Positions 25,887-36,192 of a stretch of DNA of 64,000 bases are shown piece by piece (position 1 is the stretch's first letter; every line of letters starts with the position of its first letter). Made by a program: the position numbers and the translations under genes. The DNA is taken from contig NZ_JAAOWU010000004.1 in NCBI RefSeq assembly GCF_013778505.1, forward strand, positions 1 to 64,000, given 5' to 3'. The notes beneath the pieces were generated by a model. It saw only the letters and a program-made list of their open reading frames with translations. It was not told the DNA's origin and did not search any database. This DNA is from Pseudomonas sivasensis. Lineage in GTDB: Bacteria > Pseudomonadota > Gammaproteobacteria > Pseudomonadales > Pseudomonadaceae.

Positions 25887-26687
25887 TCAAGCTTCGCTGG
25901 CGACGCGCAGCGGGCGTTCACGCACGGCGGTGGCTGGCTTGTCTTTTTCCAAGCGCATGCAGCTTTCCAGGAACAGGTACATGTAGTCATAGCTCTTGCA
26001 CACGGCCTGGCGCAGCTCTGCCTGCAACGCCTTGGTCGGGTTCATGCCGGCCAGGGTGCAGATGATTTCCAGGGCTTCCCAAGGGTGAGCGTCGTCGTAC
26101 TGGGCGTGCATCTTCAGCCACTTCATCGCACGCTTGCGGTCTTCCTCGGGGAAAGCCGCCGCGTACACGCCGGTGGAACAGACCACGGCCGACCACTCCC
26201 CAGTCGCCCCCTCGATGGCATAGTTAGTCGCAGCCACGGCCACGATCAACGAATCGGATGAGCTGGTGTGCCAGCACCAATGACTCAGCGCATGCAGCTC
26301 CGGCGGTACATTCTGGGCCTGCAGCTCTTCGAGGCTGACTCCGTGGGCGCGGGCCCAATGCACCCAATAGTCGGCGTGGTTCAGCTCCACGCGGATATTG
26401 CGCATCAGCCAACGTCGCGCCATGTCCTCTCCTGGATGGCGCGCAAATTTGGTCTTGGTGAGGTTCTGTGCCATGTACAAGGCAAACTGTTCCACCACAG
26501 GCCAGCCACCAATGAGGTAGTGACGCATGGTCTTGGCGCTGAGCGTGTTGTCACGCATGCGTTGGTACAGTTCGTGCTCGACAACTCGGCGCTTGCTCTC
26601 GCTACAGTCCTGGATCAATTGCTGAGCCCAGACGGGGTAGCTTGAGGCTTCCATAAGCGGGCCGGTTCTGTTGAAGGTGTCGATCAC
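25887..26687 (-). CDS. undA: UndA, non-heme iron fatty-acid decarboxylase making 1-undecene
   Basis: A 266-residue helical protein of the TenA-like, heme-oxygenase-fold oxidase (HDO) group. Counting from the ATG at 26687, the iron ligands known for P. fluorescens UndA fall at exactly the same numbers: Glu101, His104, Glu159 and His194, and the second-site residues Asp198 and His201 complete the HxxxDxxH pattern (HAQYDDAH). UndA converts lauric acid (C12) to 1-undecene and CO2 with O2. TenA-family regulator is a common automatic label for this protein and is misleading. It stands alone between two cyclic-di-GMP genes. Confidence 0.9.
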   Translation of the reverse strand: MIDTFNRTGPLMEASSYPVWAQQLIQDCSESKRRVVEHELYQRMRDNTLSAKTMRHYLIGGWPVVEQFALYMAQNLTKTKFARHPGEDMARRWLMRNIRVELNHADYWVHWARAHGVSLEELQAQNVPPELHALSHWCWHTSSSDSLIVAVAATNYAIEGATGEWSAVVCSTGVYAAAFPEEDRKRAMKWLKMHAQYDDAHPWEALEIICTLAGMNPTKALQAELRQAVCKSYDYMYLFLESCMRLEKDKPATAVRERPLRVASEA

Positions 26688-26732
26688 TGTTAAGGCTCCT
26701 TTTTAAGTGTGATTTACAGACCAGCAAATGTT

Positions 26733-29195
26733 TCAGCGGAATGTGCCGGGCGCCTTCAATAACAGAGGCTGCGGCCGCACAGGTCGACACTGCAAACTAT
26801 CAAAGGTAAACAATTGCGGTCGTTCAATCAGGTAGCCCTGAGCGTAATCCACACCAATATCGAGTAACGCCTGTTCGATGTGCGGTGTTTCAACAAACTC
26901 GGCAATTGTGCGCTTACCCATGACGTGGCCGATGTGATTGATCACTTCGACCATTGCGCGGTTAATCGGGTCGTCCAGCATATCCTTTACGAAACTTCCA
27001 TCGATCTTCAGGAAGTCTACAGGTAAATGTTTCAGATACGCGAACGAGGACATCCCGGCGCAAAAGTCATCCAGGGAGAAATGGCAACCTAAGGCCTTGA
27101 GTTCATTAATAAAGCGAATGGCACTGCCTAAATTTGCTATTGCGCTGGTTTCAGTTATTTCAAAACAAATCATTTCTGGCGGGATGCCGTAAGTGCCGAA
27201 TTTCTCATGTAAAAACCCGAGAAAATCATCATCGCCAATGGTGATTCCTGACAGATTTATCGCACACATGGCCATAGGCCGGCCCGGACGCTCGTGCATG
27301 CAACGGGCGATGATCTTGAACACGTTCTCGACCACCCAACGGTCGAGGGACGTCATCAAACCGTAACGCTCGGCGGCAGGGATAAAGCTGTCGGGGAGGA
27401 TGGTTCGACCCGCCTCATCATGCAGGCGAAGCAGGATTTCGATATGCCCGTTGCCAGCATCGGTATTTCCCAGCGGTGAGATTTCCTGTGCGTACAGGCA
27501 AAACCGGTTCTCCTCCAGTGCCATGTGCAGGCGCTGCACCCAGGCCATCTCGCCAAAACGCAGGGACAGCTCCGAGTCGTCAGCGTGATAAACCTGCACG
27601 CGGTTGCGGCCTTTTTCCTTAGCCATGTAACAGGCCATATCGGCGGCGCGCAGCGAAGTCTCCAAGGTGGTCGGGGTTTGCGAGATATGCACCAGGCCAA
27701 TGCTCACGGAGGTCATGAACGGCCGGCCCTTCCACACAAAATGCAGGCTCTGCACCGTGTGGCGCAGGCTCTCGGCGATTTTTTCCGCCGCAGCCGCCGG
27801 GCAATTCTCCAGCAGGATGCCGAATTCGTCGCCGCCCAGGCGCGCCAGGGTGTCGCCCTCACGCAGGTCCGATTGCAGCAGCGCGCAGATATGCCGCAGC
27901 AACTCATCTCCCGCCGCATGGCCGCAGGTGTCGTTGACCAGCTTGAACTGGTCGAGGTCGAGGAACATCAACGCATGCCGCCCGCCCTCAGGTTGCTGCG
28001 CCATGTGCAGGACCTGTTCCAGCCGGTATTCAAATTCGCGGCGGTTGGCCAGGCCGGTCAAGGCGTCATGCGTGGCCTGCCACGACAGGTTGGCAATGTA
28101 TTGGCGCTCCTGGGTCATATCGTGCAGCACCAGCACCGCACCGCTGATTTTGCCGGCGCTTCTGATCGGTGCGCCCACCAGGGTGACGGATACCGTACTG
28201 CCGTCCAGGCGCTGGATGGTTTTTGAATGCTCGCTGCCCCCCTTAAACTGCCCCTTGACGATGTGCTCGATCAGGGTAAATCCATCGGATTGAGCGTCGT
28301 CATCCAGCAGGTTGAACAGCGCCGCCAGGGGCAGGCCCTGAGCCTGGCCAGAGTTCCAGTGGGTCATGGCCTCGGCGGCGGGGTTCATATAGGTGATTGC
28401 ACCGTCTACATCGGTGGTAATCACCCCGTCGCCAATTGACTCCAGGGTGATCTGCGCCCGCTCCTTCTCGGCCTGCAAGGCATCGGCGAAGGCATGACGC
28501 TGCGTCAGCAGCTTATGGGTACGCAACAGCGCCAGCACGATCAGGCCCAGGGCGGTCGCCAGGTTAGTGATCAGCAGCAACCGCAGAATCATGCGCGAGC
28601 CTTCGCCCAGAGCATCGCTGAAGGCCTTGGCAGCCGGCGTCACGCCTTCGTTGATGGCCGTGATATGGGCCTTCCACTGCCGCACATCGTTAGGGTTGAC
28701 TTGATCAGCCCTGATTGCGCTGTGCATCTCGCGGGCCAGTTCATCCAGTTGAACCAGGTAGCCATCCCCTACCGTCCACAGTTCGATGGCTTTTTCCAGG
28801 TAGCTGAAATGTCGGAAGTTGAGGTACAGCCAGATCAGGCTGTTGACGTCATCCGGGTGGTTGCCGCCCTTGAGAATGCCCAGACGTGCGGCCTCCAAGT
28901 CTGGCGTGGGGCGGTCCAGGGCAATGCGCAGTTCGTGCCCGCCCTGAGGCACGGCGATGGCTTGCTGGTATTTGAGGTAGGTGGCTTGGTCGCGGTTGTC
29001 GGCATAGAGCGTCAGATAATAGATGGCGTCCTTCTGGCCCTTGGACCATAAGCTCTCGCCGCCCACATAGCCTCGTACCGCTGAGAGCATGTAGAGACTG
29101 ACGCAGCCCAATAATGCCTGGAACAGCACGACGGCGATAAAGGGCCAGACAATGCCCAACAGCCTAGGCGTTCCTAGAGTCCGCTTTTGCTTCAT
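26733..29195 (-). CDS. membrane GGDEF/EAL cyclic-di-GMP protein with PAS domain
   Basis: An 820-residue protein. Membrane helices lie near residues 11-38 and 205-232 and enclose a periplasmic sensor region; then come a PAS domain (about 245-365), a GGDEF domain (375-540; ARLGGDEFGIL, with RxxD inhibitory site REGD) and an EAL domain (560-800). In the EAL domain the signature reads EIL, but the catalytic Glu, the Asn in INLSG, ITETSA, LDDF, LKIDGSFV and the late AEFVE and YAQGY are present. Both cyclase and phosphodiesterase activity are therefore possible. Confidence 0.9.
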   Translation of the reverse strand: MKQKRTLGTPRLLGIVWPFIAVVLFQALLGCVSLYMLSAVRGYVGGESLWSKGQKDAIYYLTLYADNRDQATYLKYQQAIAVPQGGHELRIALDRPTPDLEAARLGILKGGNHPDDVNSLIWLYLNFRHFSYLEKAIELWTVGDGYLVQLDELAREMHSAIRADQVNPNDVRQWKAHITAINEGVTPAAKAFSDALGEGSRMILRLLLITNLATALGLIVLALLRTHKLLTQRHAFADALQAEKERAQITLESIGDGVITTDVDGAITYMNPAAEAMTHWNSGQAQGLPLAALFNLLDDDAQSDGFTLIEHIVKGQFKGGSEHSKTIQRLDGSTVSVTLVGAPIRSAGKISGAVLVLHDMTQERQYIANLSWQATHDALTGLANRREFEYRLEQVLHMAQQPEGGRHALMFLDLDQFKLVNDTCGHAAGDELLRHICALLQSDLREGDTLARLGGDEFGILLENCPAAAAEKIAESLRHTVQSLHFVWKGRPFMTSVSIGLVHISQTPTTLETSLRAADMACYMAKEKGRNRVQVYHADDSELSLRFGEMAWVQRLHMALEENRFCLYAQEISPLGNTDAGNGHIEILLRLHDEAGRTILPDSFIPAAERYGLMTSLDRWVVENVFKIIARCMHERPGRPMAMCAINLSGITIGDDDFLGFLHEKFGTYGIPPEMICFEITETSAIANLGSAIRFINELKALGCHFSLDDFCAGMSSFAYLKHLPVDFLKIDGSFVKDMLDDPINRAMVEVINHIGHVMGKRTIAEFVETPHIEQALLDIGVDYAQGYLIERPQLFTFDSLQCRPVRPQPLLLKAPGTFR

Positions 29196-29266
29196 GAATT
29201 CCCTTGCATATGCACTGCTGGATACGCACGCAAAACACTCATTCGGATAGCACAGCCTAGGCTAAA

Positions 29267-31069
29267 TCAACGTACTTGTTGCAAATGCCCATACAGTTTT
29301 GCGTACAAACCACCATCGGCAATCAACTGCTGATGGTCGCCATCCTCAGCGATATGACCACCGTCAAACACTAAGACTCGATCGGCTTGTTTTACCGCCG
29401 ACAGACGGTGCGCGATGATCAGTGTAGTACGCCCGCTGAGGAACCGCGCCAGCGCCTGATGCAGGTTGTATTCAGTGGCGGCATCCAGGGCGGAGGTCGC
29501 TTCGTCGAGTATCACCACTTTGGGTTCGGCCAACACCATGCGCGCAATCGCCAGGCGCTGACGCTGACCACCGGAAAAACGCACCCCGGAACGCCCCACT
29601 ACGCTGTCCAGACCCTGAGGCAACGCTTTAACCGTAGCCTCCAACTGGGCAATTTCAAGGGCCTGCCAGCAGGCCTGGTCAGTGCGCTCGCGGCCCATGG
29701 TCAGGTTGGCACGCACGGTATCGTTGAACAGCGCCGGGTGTTGCAGCACCACCGCGACGTGCTCGCGGATAGTCTCGAGGCCGATCTCCTGCTGGGTTGC
29801 ACCGCCAAATCGGATAGTGCCCGCCTGCGGCGTGTACAGCCCGAGCAGCAGTTGCACCAGGGTGCTTTTACCGCCACCGCTGGCGCCGACAATCGCGACT
29901 TTTTCGCCGGGAGCAATTTGCAGGTTCAGTTGATCGAGCACCAGATCATCGCCATAACCGAAATCCAGGCCGCGCACTTCGATGCCGACGGTTTCACGCC
30001 CGGTAAACGGGTCTTCACCCCCGGCGTATTGCGGCTCGTCGGCACGCGCCAGCAGTTCATTGATGCGCGTCAGCGCCCCGCCCGCCGCGTAGTAGGCGTA
30101 TTGCAGATTCAATAATTGTTCAACCGGGCCGATCATGAACCACAGGTAGCTGAACACCGCGAGCATCTGGCCGATGGACAGGTCGGAAAACAGCACGGTG
30201 AGCATTGCCGCTGCGCGGAAGATGTCGATGCCGAACTGGAACAGCAACCCGCTGGCGCGGCTGGACGCGTCGGTTTTCCACTGGGAATGGATCGCGTAGT
30301 CACGCACTTCCTGGGCGCGCTGGCCCAGGCGCCCGAGGAAAAAGCCCTGGCGGTTGCCGGCGCGGACTTCCTGGATGGCGTCGAGGGTTTCAGTCAGGGC
30401 TTGGGTGAAGCGTGAGGTGCTGTCGTTTTCCAACTTCTTGAGGTGTTTGACGCGCTTGCCCAACTGTACCGTGGCGTAGATCACCAACGGGTTGAACAGC
30501 AGGATCAGCAATGCCAGTTGCCAGTGCATCCATACCAGGATCGCCGACGTGCCGATCAGCGTCAGCATCGCCACCAGAAAGCGGCTGAGGGTTTCGCCGA
30601 CGAATTTATCCAGGGTATCCAGGTCGGTGACCAGGTGAGTGGTGACCGTGCCGCTGCCCAGGCTTTCGTATTCGCCCAGGGAGATGCGCTTGAGCCGCTC
30701 GATCAGACGCACGCGAATGCGGTACACAATGTCCTTGGCCAACCGCGCAAACAGCCGCGCCTGTACCACGTTGAACACCAGTGCGCCGCAACGCAGGGCC
30801 AGGGTGACCACCAGCATCAGGCCGATATAACCGGCGGCCTTCTGCCAACCCAGGGGCAATGCGTGATTCATCACCTTGAGCGCGGCATCACCATGGCCCA
30901 GCAGCACTTCGTCCACCAGCAACGGCAACAGCAAGGGGATGGGCACACTGCACAAGGTCGCCAGCACGGCAACGCCATTGGCGATCCACAGGGATTTCTT
31001 GTGACGCAAGGCCAGGCGGCGAATTTCCGCCCAGGTCAGACGGTCAATGCGTTTAGGCTCATCCTGCAC
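29267..31069 (-). CDS. ABC exporter, fused permease and ATPase (MsbA/LmrA type)
   Basis: A 600-residue half-transporter. The first 330 residues hold six membrane helices of a type I exporter; the ATPase has Walker A GASGGGKST, signature FSGGQRQRLAIAR, Walker B VVILDEATSALD and the switch His in IIAHRLS. It should work as a homodimer, exporting a lipid, drug or peptide. The start is a GTG at 31069 that overlaps the DsbA-like gene by 11 bases, so the two are coupled. Substrate unknown. Confidence 0.88.
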   Translation of the reverse strand: MQDEPKRIDRLTWAEIRRLALRHKKSLWIANGVAVLATLCSVPIPLLLPLLVDEVLLGHGDAALKVMNHALPLGWQKAAGYIGLMLVVTLALRCGALVFNVVQARLFARLAKDIVYRIRVRLIERLKRISLGEYESLGSGTVTTHLVTDLDTLDKFVGETLSRFLVAMLTLIGTSAILVWMHWQLALLILLFNPLVIYATVQLGKRVKHLKKLENDSTSRFTQALTETLDAIQEVRAGNRQGFFLGRLGQRAQEVRDYAIHSQWKTDASSRASGLLFQFGIDIFRAAAMLTVLFSDLSIGQMLAVFSYLWFMIGPVEQLLNLQYAYYAAGGALTRINELLARADEPQYAGGEDPFTGRETVGIEVRGLDFGYGDDLVLDQLNLQIAPGEKVAIVGASGGGKSTLVQLLLGLYTPQAGTIRFGGATQQEIGLETIREHVAVVLQHPALFNDTVRANLTMGRERTDQACWQALEIAQLEATVKALPQGLDSVVGRSGVRFSGGQRQRLAIARMVLAEPKVVILDEATSALDAATEYNLHQALARFLSGRTTLIIAHRLSAVKQADRVLVFDGGHIAEDGDHQQLIADGGLYAKLYGHLQQVR

Positions 31070-31697
31070 AGGTTGCTCGCTCCAGCCATCGGGCGAGCAA
31101 TGGCGACAGTTCCGTCAGCGGCTGATAGCCGTTGGTGAGCAATGCCAGTTGACCATTGCGCTCGGCCAACAACGTCGGGAAACCGGCGATACCCAGGTCC
31201 TGCACCCACGTAAAGTCCGCCGCCGTGGCCGCGTGCTGCTCGGCGCGGTCAAACGCACCGGCAAACTCGATACGCGGGATGCCCGCCTGCTCGGCCAGTT
31301 CCACCAGCACGCTGGCGAGGGTCACGTCGCGGCCCTCCACATAAAACGCACGTTGGATCAGGCCCAGCAGTTTCCAGGCACAATCCGGCGCCAGGCTACG
31401 GGCGGTGACGATGGCGCGGCAGGCCGGCTCGGTGTCATACACAAAACCATCGGGCAGCGCGCCTTCGCGCTTGAACGGCTGGCCCGTGGCGTCAGTGACG
31501 GCCTGCCAGTGTTCGAGGATGTAGCGTCGGGTCGTCGGCTCCAGCGCCGCGCCACTGCCGGTGCGCAAGCCGCCCACCACCAGGTGCACGTCCACACCGG
31601 CCGCTTGGGCCTGCTCAACCAGCGCCTGCGCCACCGGGGCAAAGCCCCAGCACCAGGAACACATCGGATCCATTACATAGAGCAGGCGCGCGGACAT
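31059..31697 (-). CDS. DsbA-family oxidoreductase (FrnE-like)
   Basis: A 212-residue thioredoxin-fold protein without a signal peptide. The redox motif CSWC is near the N terminus (VMDPMCSWCWGFAP) and the cis-proline loop is AGFPTLL. This is the cytoplasmic DsbA/FrnE-like group, whose members are thiol oxidoreductases or isomerases of unclear substrate. It starts 3 bases downstream of the trhO stop and overlaps the ABC gene, so all three look like one transcription unit. Confidence 0.87.
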   Translation of the reverse strand: MSARLLYVMDPMCSWCWGFAPVAQALVEQAQAAGVDVHLVVGGLRTGSGAALEPTTRRYILEHWQAVTDATGQPFKREGALPDGFVYDTEPACRAIVTARSLAPDCAWKLLGLIQRAFYVEGRDVTLASVLVELAEQAGIPRIEFAGAFDRAEQHAATAADFTWVQDLGIAGFPTLLAERNGQLALLTNGYQPLTELSPLLARWLERATCAG

Positions 31698-31700
31698 AGG

Positions 31701-32642
31701 TCAGGCCTCGGAAGGGGTTTGCTTGTAGTTGAAGCCAATCGGGTGCGGCATATTGCGGGCCTTGGCCAGTTCAATCTGCTTTTGCCGGTCGATCGCGCTG
31801 CGGCGGGTTTTCTCCGGCAGCTTATCCCAGCAATGAGGGCAGCTAATGCCGGCCACGTAGTGCTCGGAGGCGCGGTCTTCGACGCTCACAGGTGTGCGGC
31901 AGGCATGACATTGATCGTAGTCGCCTTCGCTCAAGTCGTGGCGCACGGTCACGCGATTATCGAAAACAAAGCAGTCGCCCTGCCACTTGGTTTCTGCCTG
32001 AGGCACCTCTTCGAGGTACTTCAGGATGCCGCCCTTGAGGTGGTAAACCTCGCCATAACCTTCGCTGAGCATGTAGCTCGACGCTTTCTCGCACCGAATA
32101 CCGCCGGTGCAGAACATGGCGACTTTCTTGTGCTTGGCCGGGTCGAAGTTGGCTTTGATATAGTCGGGAAATTCGCGAAAGCTGGTGGTTTTCGGGTCGA
32201 TTGCGCCTTCAAAGGTGCCAATGGACACTTCGTAGTCGTTACGGGTGTCGATCAGCAGCACTTCCGGGTCGCTGATCAGGGCGTTCCAGTCTTTCGGGTC
32301 GACGTAGGTGCCGACCTTCTTGTTCGGGTCGACGCCTTCTACGCCAAGCGTCACGATCTCTTTCTTGAGCTTGACCTTGGTGCGGTAGAACGGTTGGTCC
32401 TCGCAGTACGACTCTTTGTGATCGATGTCGTCCATGCGTGGGTCGTTCTTCAGCCAAGCCATCAGGCCATCAATGCCTTCGCGGCTACCGGAAACGGTGC
32501 CGTTGATGCCTTCTTCGGCGATCAGCAAGGTGCCTTTGATGCCGTTGTCGACCATCGCCTGCAGCAAGGGCTCGCGCAGAGCGACGTAATCTTCGAGGGT
32601 GACGAACTTATACAGTGCCGCCACGACAATGGGTTGAGTCAT
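31701..32642 (-). CDS. trhO: tRNA uridine-34 hydroxylase TrhO (rhodanese family)
   Basis: A 313-residue rhodanese-like protein of the YceA/TrhO group. The N-terminal part ([21 protein letters not shown]) is the TrhO-specific domain, the rhodanese domain has IDTRNDYE and the active-site loop [12 protein letters not shown], and the C terminus carries a CHACR...CPHCW cysteine cluster. TrhO hydroxylates uridine 34 of tRNAs to ho5U, the first step toward cmo5U. The call rests on the close family match. It is first in the trhO-dsbA-like-ABC run. Confidence 0.9.
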   Translation of the reverse strand: MTQPIVVAALYKFVTLEDYVALREPLLQAMVDNGIKGTLLIAEEGINGTVSGSREGIDGLMAWLKNDPRMDDIDHKESYCEDQPFYRTKVKLKKEIVTLGVEGVDPNKKVGTYVDPKDWNALISDPEVLLIDTRNDYEVSIGTFEGAIDPKTTSFREFPDYIKANFDPAKHKKVAMFCTGGIRCEKASSYMLSEGYGEVYHLKGGILKYLEEVPQAETKWQGDCFVFDNRVTVRHDLSEGDYDQCHACRTPVSVEDRASEHYVAGISCPHCWDKLPEKTRRSAIDRQKQIELAKARNMPHPIGFNYKQTPSEA

Positions 32643-32689
32643 GGGTGTTCTCTCCAGGTGGCTACCCTCGTAAAGGGTGAACCGGATGC

Positions 32690-32719
32690 AAAAAAAACGC
32701 GCCGGCTAAGCGGCGCGTT
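32690..32719 (-). terminator. rho-independent terminator of bolA
   Basis: On the minus strand the stem AACGCGCCG / CGGCGCGTT (loop of six) is followed by eight T. It sits between bolA and trhO and separates their transcription. Confidence 0.88.
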
Positions 32720-32743
32720 GCGGATTCTATCAGGGATAACCCG

Positions 32744-33031
32744 TCAATGTCCGCCGGCGCAGGTCGGCGAGGCCGGGGCTGCGTCGATTGTCGCCCATTC
32801 TTCAGGCGTGTAGGTATGCAGCGCCAGCGCATGAAACTCGCTCATCAGGTCACCCAGGGTGGCGTAGACCTTCTGGTGGCGCTTGACGCGATTGAGCCCT
32901 TCGAACTGCTGACTGACCAGCACGGCCTTGAAGTGGGTCTGCAACCCACGGCTGTGCATATGGCTTTCATCCAGCACGCTCAAATGTTGCGGGTCCAGGG
33001 CGGCGAGCGCCGTTTCGATACGCTGTTGCAT
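32744..33031 (-). CDS. bolA: BolA-family protein
   Basis: A 95-residue BolA protein. The start at ATG 33031 (MQQRIE) is preferred over 33037 because AGGA lies six bases before it. Family features are the LDESHMHSRG loop with the His ligand used in glutaredoxin/Fe-S complexes, the FEGLNRVKRHQKVY helix and HALALHTYTPEEW. It probably binds a monothiol glutaredoxin with a [2Fe-2S] centre and may affect morphology genes. It is 12 bases downstream of the DUF2059 gene and followed by a terminator. Confidence 0.92.
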   Translation of the reverse strand: MQQRIETALAALDPQHLSVLDESHMHSRGLQTHFKAVLVSQQFEGLNRVKRHQKVYATLGDLMSEFHALALHTYTPEEWATIDAAPASPTCAGGH

Positions 33032-33043
33032 GATCATTCCTGC

Positions 33044-33559
33044 TTACTTCTTCTTGGCCGGAGCGGCTTTAGGCGTCAGCTCGTTGGTCATATCTTCCAA
33101 CAGCTTGTTGACCACCGGAACGGCGCTTTCCAGCTTGGCCTGAGTCATCTGGGCCGATTGCTGGGTCAGTTGCGGCATTTTTTCCAGGACTTTCTTGCCC
33201 AGTGGCGACTGGTAGAACGCTACCAGGTCCTTGAGCTCGGATTCGCTGAAATTGGTGGTGTAGAGCTTGACCATGTCCGGCTTCAGCTTCGGCCAGCCGA
33301 TAGCTTGGTCCAGGGCGGCGTTGGCCTTGGCCTGGTAGCTGTCCAGTACGGACTGCTTGGCGGCAGGCGCCTTAGTCTGCTCGAAACGCTGGGCGAACAT
33401 TTGCTGCACTTGCATGTACACCGGGGTACCCAGCTTGTCGGCATGGGCCAGGGTAAGGAAGGCTTCGGCACTGGCGTTGTGGCTGGCGGTATCGGCAAAA
33501 ACCTGGCCGCTGGCGCAAACCAGAGCAACCGCGGTACAGATGGCACGAAGACGAGTCAT
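33044..33559 (-). CDS. exported DUF2059 family protein
   Basis: A 171-residue protein with an N-terminal signal peptide (core RAICTAVALVCASGQVF, cleavage likely after ADTA). The rest is helical and contains the DUF2059 pattern: FSESELKDLVAFYQSPLGKKVLEKMPQL. It ends in a lysine-rich AAPAKKK tail. The family is periplasmic and of unknown function. It lies just upstream of bolA on the same strand and probably shares its transcript; the reason for the pairing is not known. Confidence 0.85.
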   Translation of the reverse strand: MTRLRAICTAVALVCASGQVFADTASHNASAEAFLTLAHADKLGTPVYMQVQQMFAQRFEQTKAPAAKQSVLDSYQAKANAALDQAIGWPKLKPDMVKLYTTNFSESELKDLVAFYQSPLGKKVLEKMPQLTQQSAQMTQAKLESAVPVVNKLLEDMTNELTPKAAPAKKK

Positions 33560-33738
33560 CGAGTTTCCTTTCTAGCTGGCGAGGTAAGACCCCAAGGGCG
33601 CCCATTCTGCGCCTAAAAAACCTCGCGGCTCAACCCCAGGCCTTGCCGGGCGCGGATTGCCCGATGAAAAGTCTTTTAGGGAACCCACCAGGTCAATCAC
33701 GGCCTAAACTGCGCAAACGAACCTAAGGAGTGTGCCCG

Positions 33739-35123
<1,385 letters not shown>

Positions 35124-35127
<4 letters not shown>

Positions 35128-36080
35128 GACGCCAAACGCAGCCGCCGGGCCTTGAGCCCGGCGAGCAACGACGGCGCCAGCGCGACAGTCGCCGACCCCA
35201 GCACCACCACCAGCGCCCCGGCATAGCCCAGGGCGTTGATCTCTTCGGCCTGCACGTAGTCCGGCCATAGCCAGGCCGCCAAGGCGACCGCTACAAAGGT
35301 CACCAGCGGCGTGAGCGCCAGGGTCGCACTCACCCGCGAGGCTTCCCAATGGGCCAGGGCTTCGGCAAACGCGCCGTAGGCCACCAGCGTATTCATGCAG
35401 CACGCCAACAGCAGCCAGCCTTGCAGCGGGCTCAGTTGCAGCGCTTCCAACGGATGGGCCCAGGGCGTGAGCAACAAAGCGCAGGTGAGGTAGATCACCA
35501 TCATGACTTGCAGCGAATTCCACACGGTCAACAATTGCTTCTGACCCAAGGCATAGAACACCCAGATCGAGGTGGCGAGCAGGATCGTCAGCACCCCGGC
35601 GGTGTAAGTGCCGAGGGACGTCAGTAATTCTTCCAGGCGCTGGTTGAAGAACAGGCCGAAGCCTGCGATCAAGACGACCAATCCCACCACTTGCCCGCGG
35701 CTGAAACGCTCCTTGAACACAAACACGCTGGCGATCATCAAAAAGATCGGCCCCATCTGCACGACCAACTGTGCGGTGCCGGGGCTGAGCGATTTCAGGC
35801 CCACCAGGTACAACACGTAGTTGCCCACCAGGCCGCATACCGCCATCGCCACCAGCCAACCGCCCTTGGGGCCGAGCACTTTGCGGCTGGGCAGACGCTT
35901 GGTGGCCGCAAGGTAGACGAACAGACAACCGCCAGCCACGGTCAGGCGAAACCAGGTGACGGTGATCGGGTCCATCACCTGCAGCACTTGCTTGAGTTTG
36001 ATCGGCAGAATGCCCCAGAGGAACGCGGTCAGCAGGGTCAAGCCAAAGCCATAGACCCAGCGGCCGGAAGAGATGTGCAT
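35124..36080 (-). CDS. EamA/DMT-family permease
   Basis: A 318-residue inner-membrane protein with ten hydrophobic segments in two EamA halves ([20 protein letters not shown] and [19 protein letters not shown]). The ATG at 36080 (MHISSGRW) gives a normal DMT N terminus; the longer open frame to 36287 runs through a repeat and the thiolase promoter-proximal side and is unlikely. Members export amino acids or other metabolites. The stop codons of this gene and fumC share the sequence TTAA. Confidence 0.83.
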
Positions 36081-36158
36081 GAGTGCCCCAGAAGCCAGAG
36101 GAAGTGGAGACCGCATTCTAGAGGCAAGTGGACGAATTTGGATATGGCGCTGCTCACC

Positions 36159-36186
36159 TGTGGGAGGGGGCTTGCCCCCTCCCACA
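36159..36186. repeat. TGTGGGAG-type palindrome, compact form
   Basis: A near-perfect hairpin of 13-base arms, TGTGGGAGGGGGC and GCCCCCTCCCACA, with a two-base loop. It lies 7 bases beyond the thiolase stop and upstream of the EamA gene and could also end thiolase transcription. Same core as the elements at 3797 and 61222. Confidence 0.75.
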
Positions 36187-36192
36187 TTTTGC

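Noticed and set aside
31047..32813. A 588-codon plus-strand open frame across the trhO and DsbA-like genes.
   Set aside because: It runs antisense to two genes with clear catalytic motifs and through their junction, and shows no recognisable domain.
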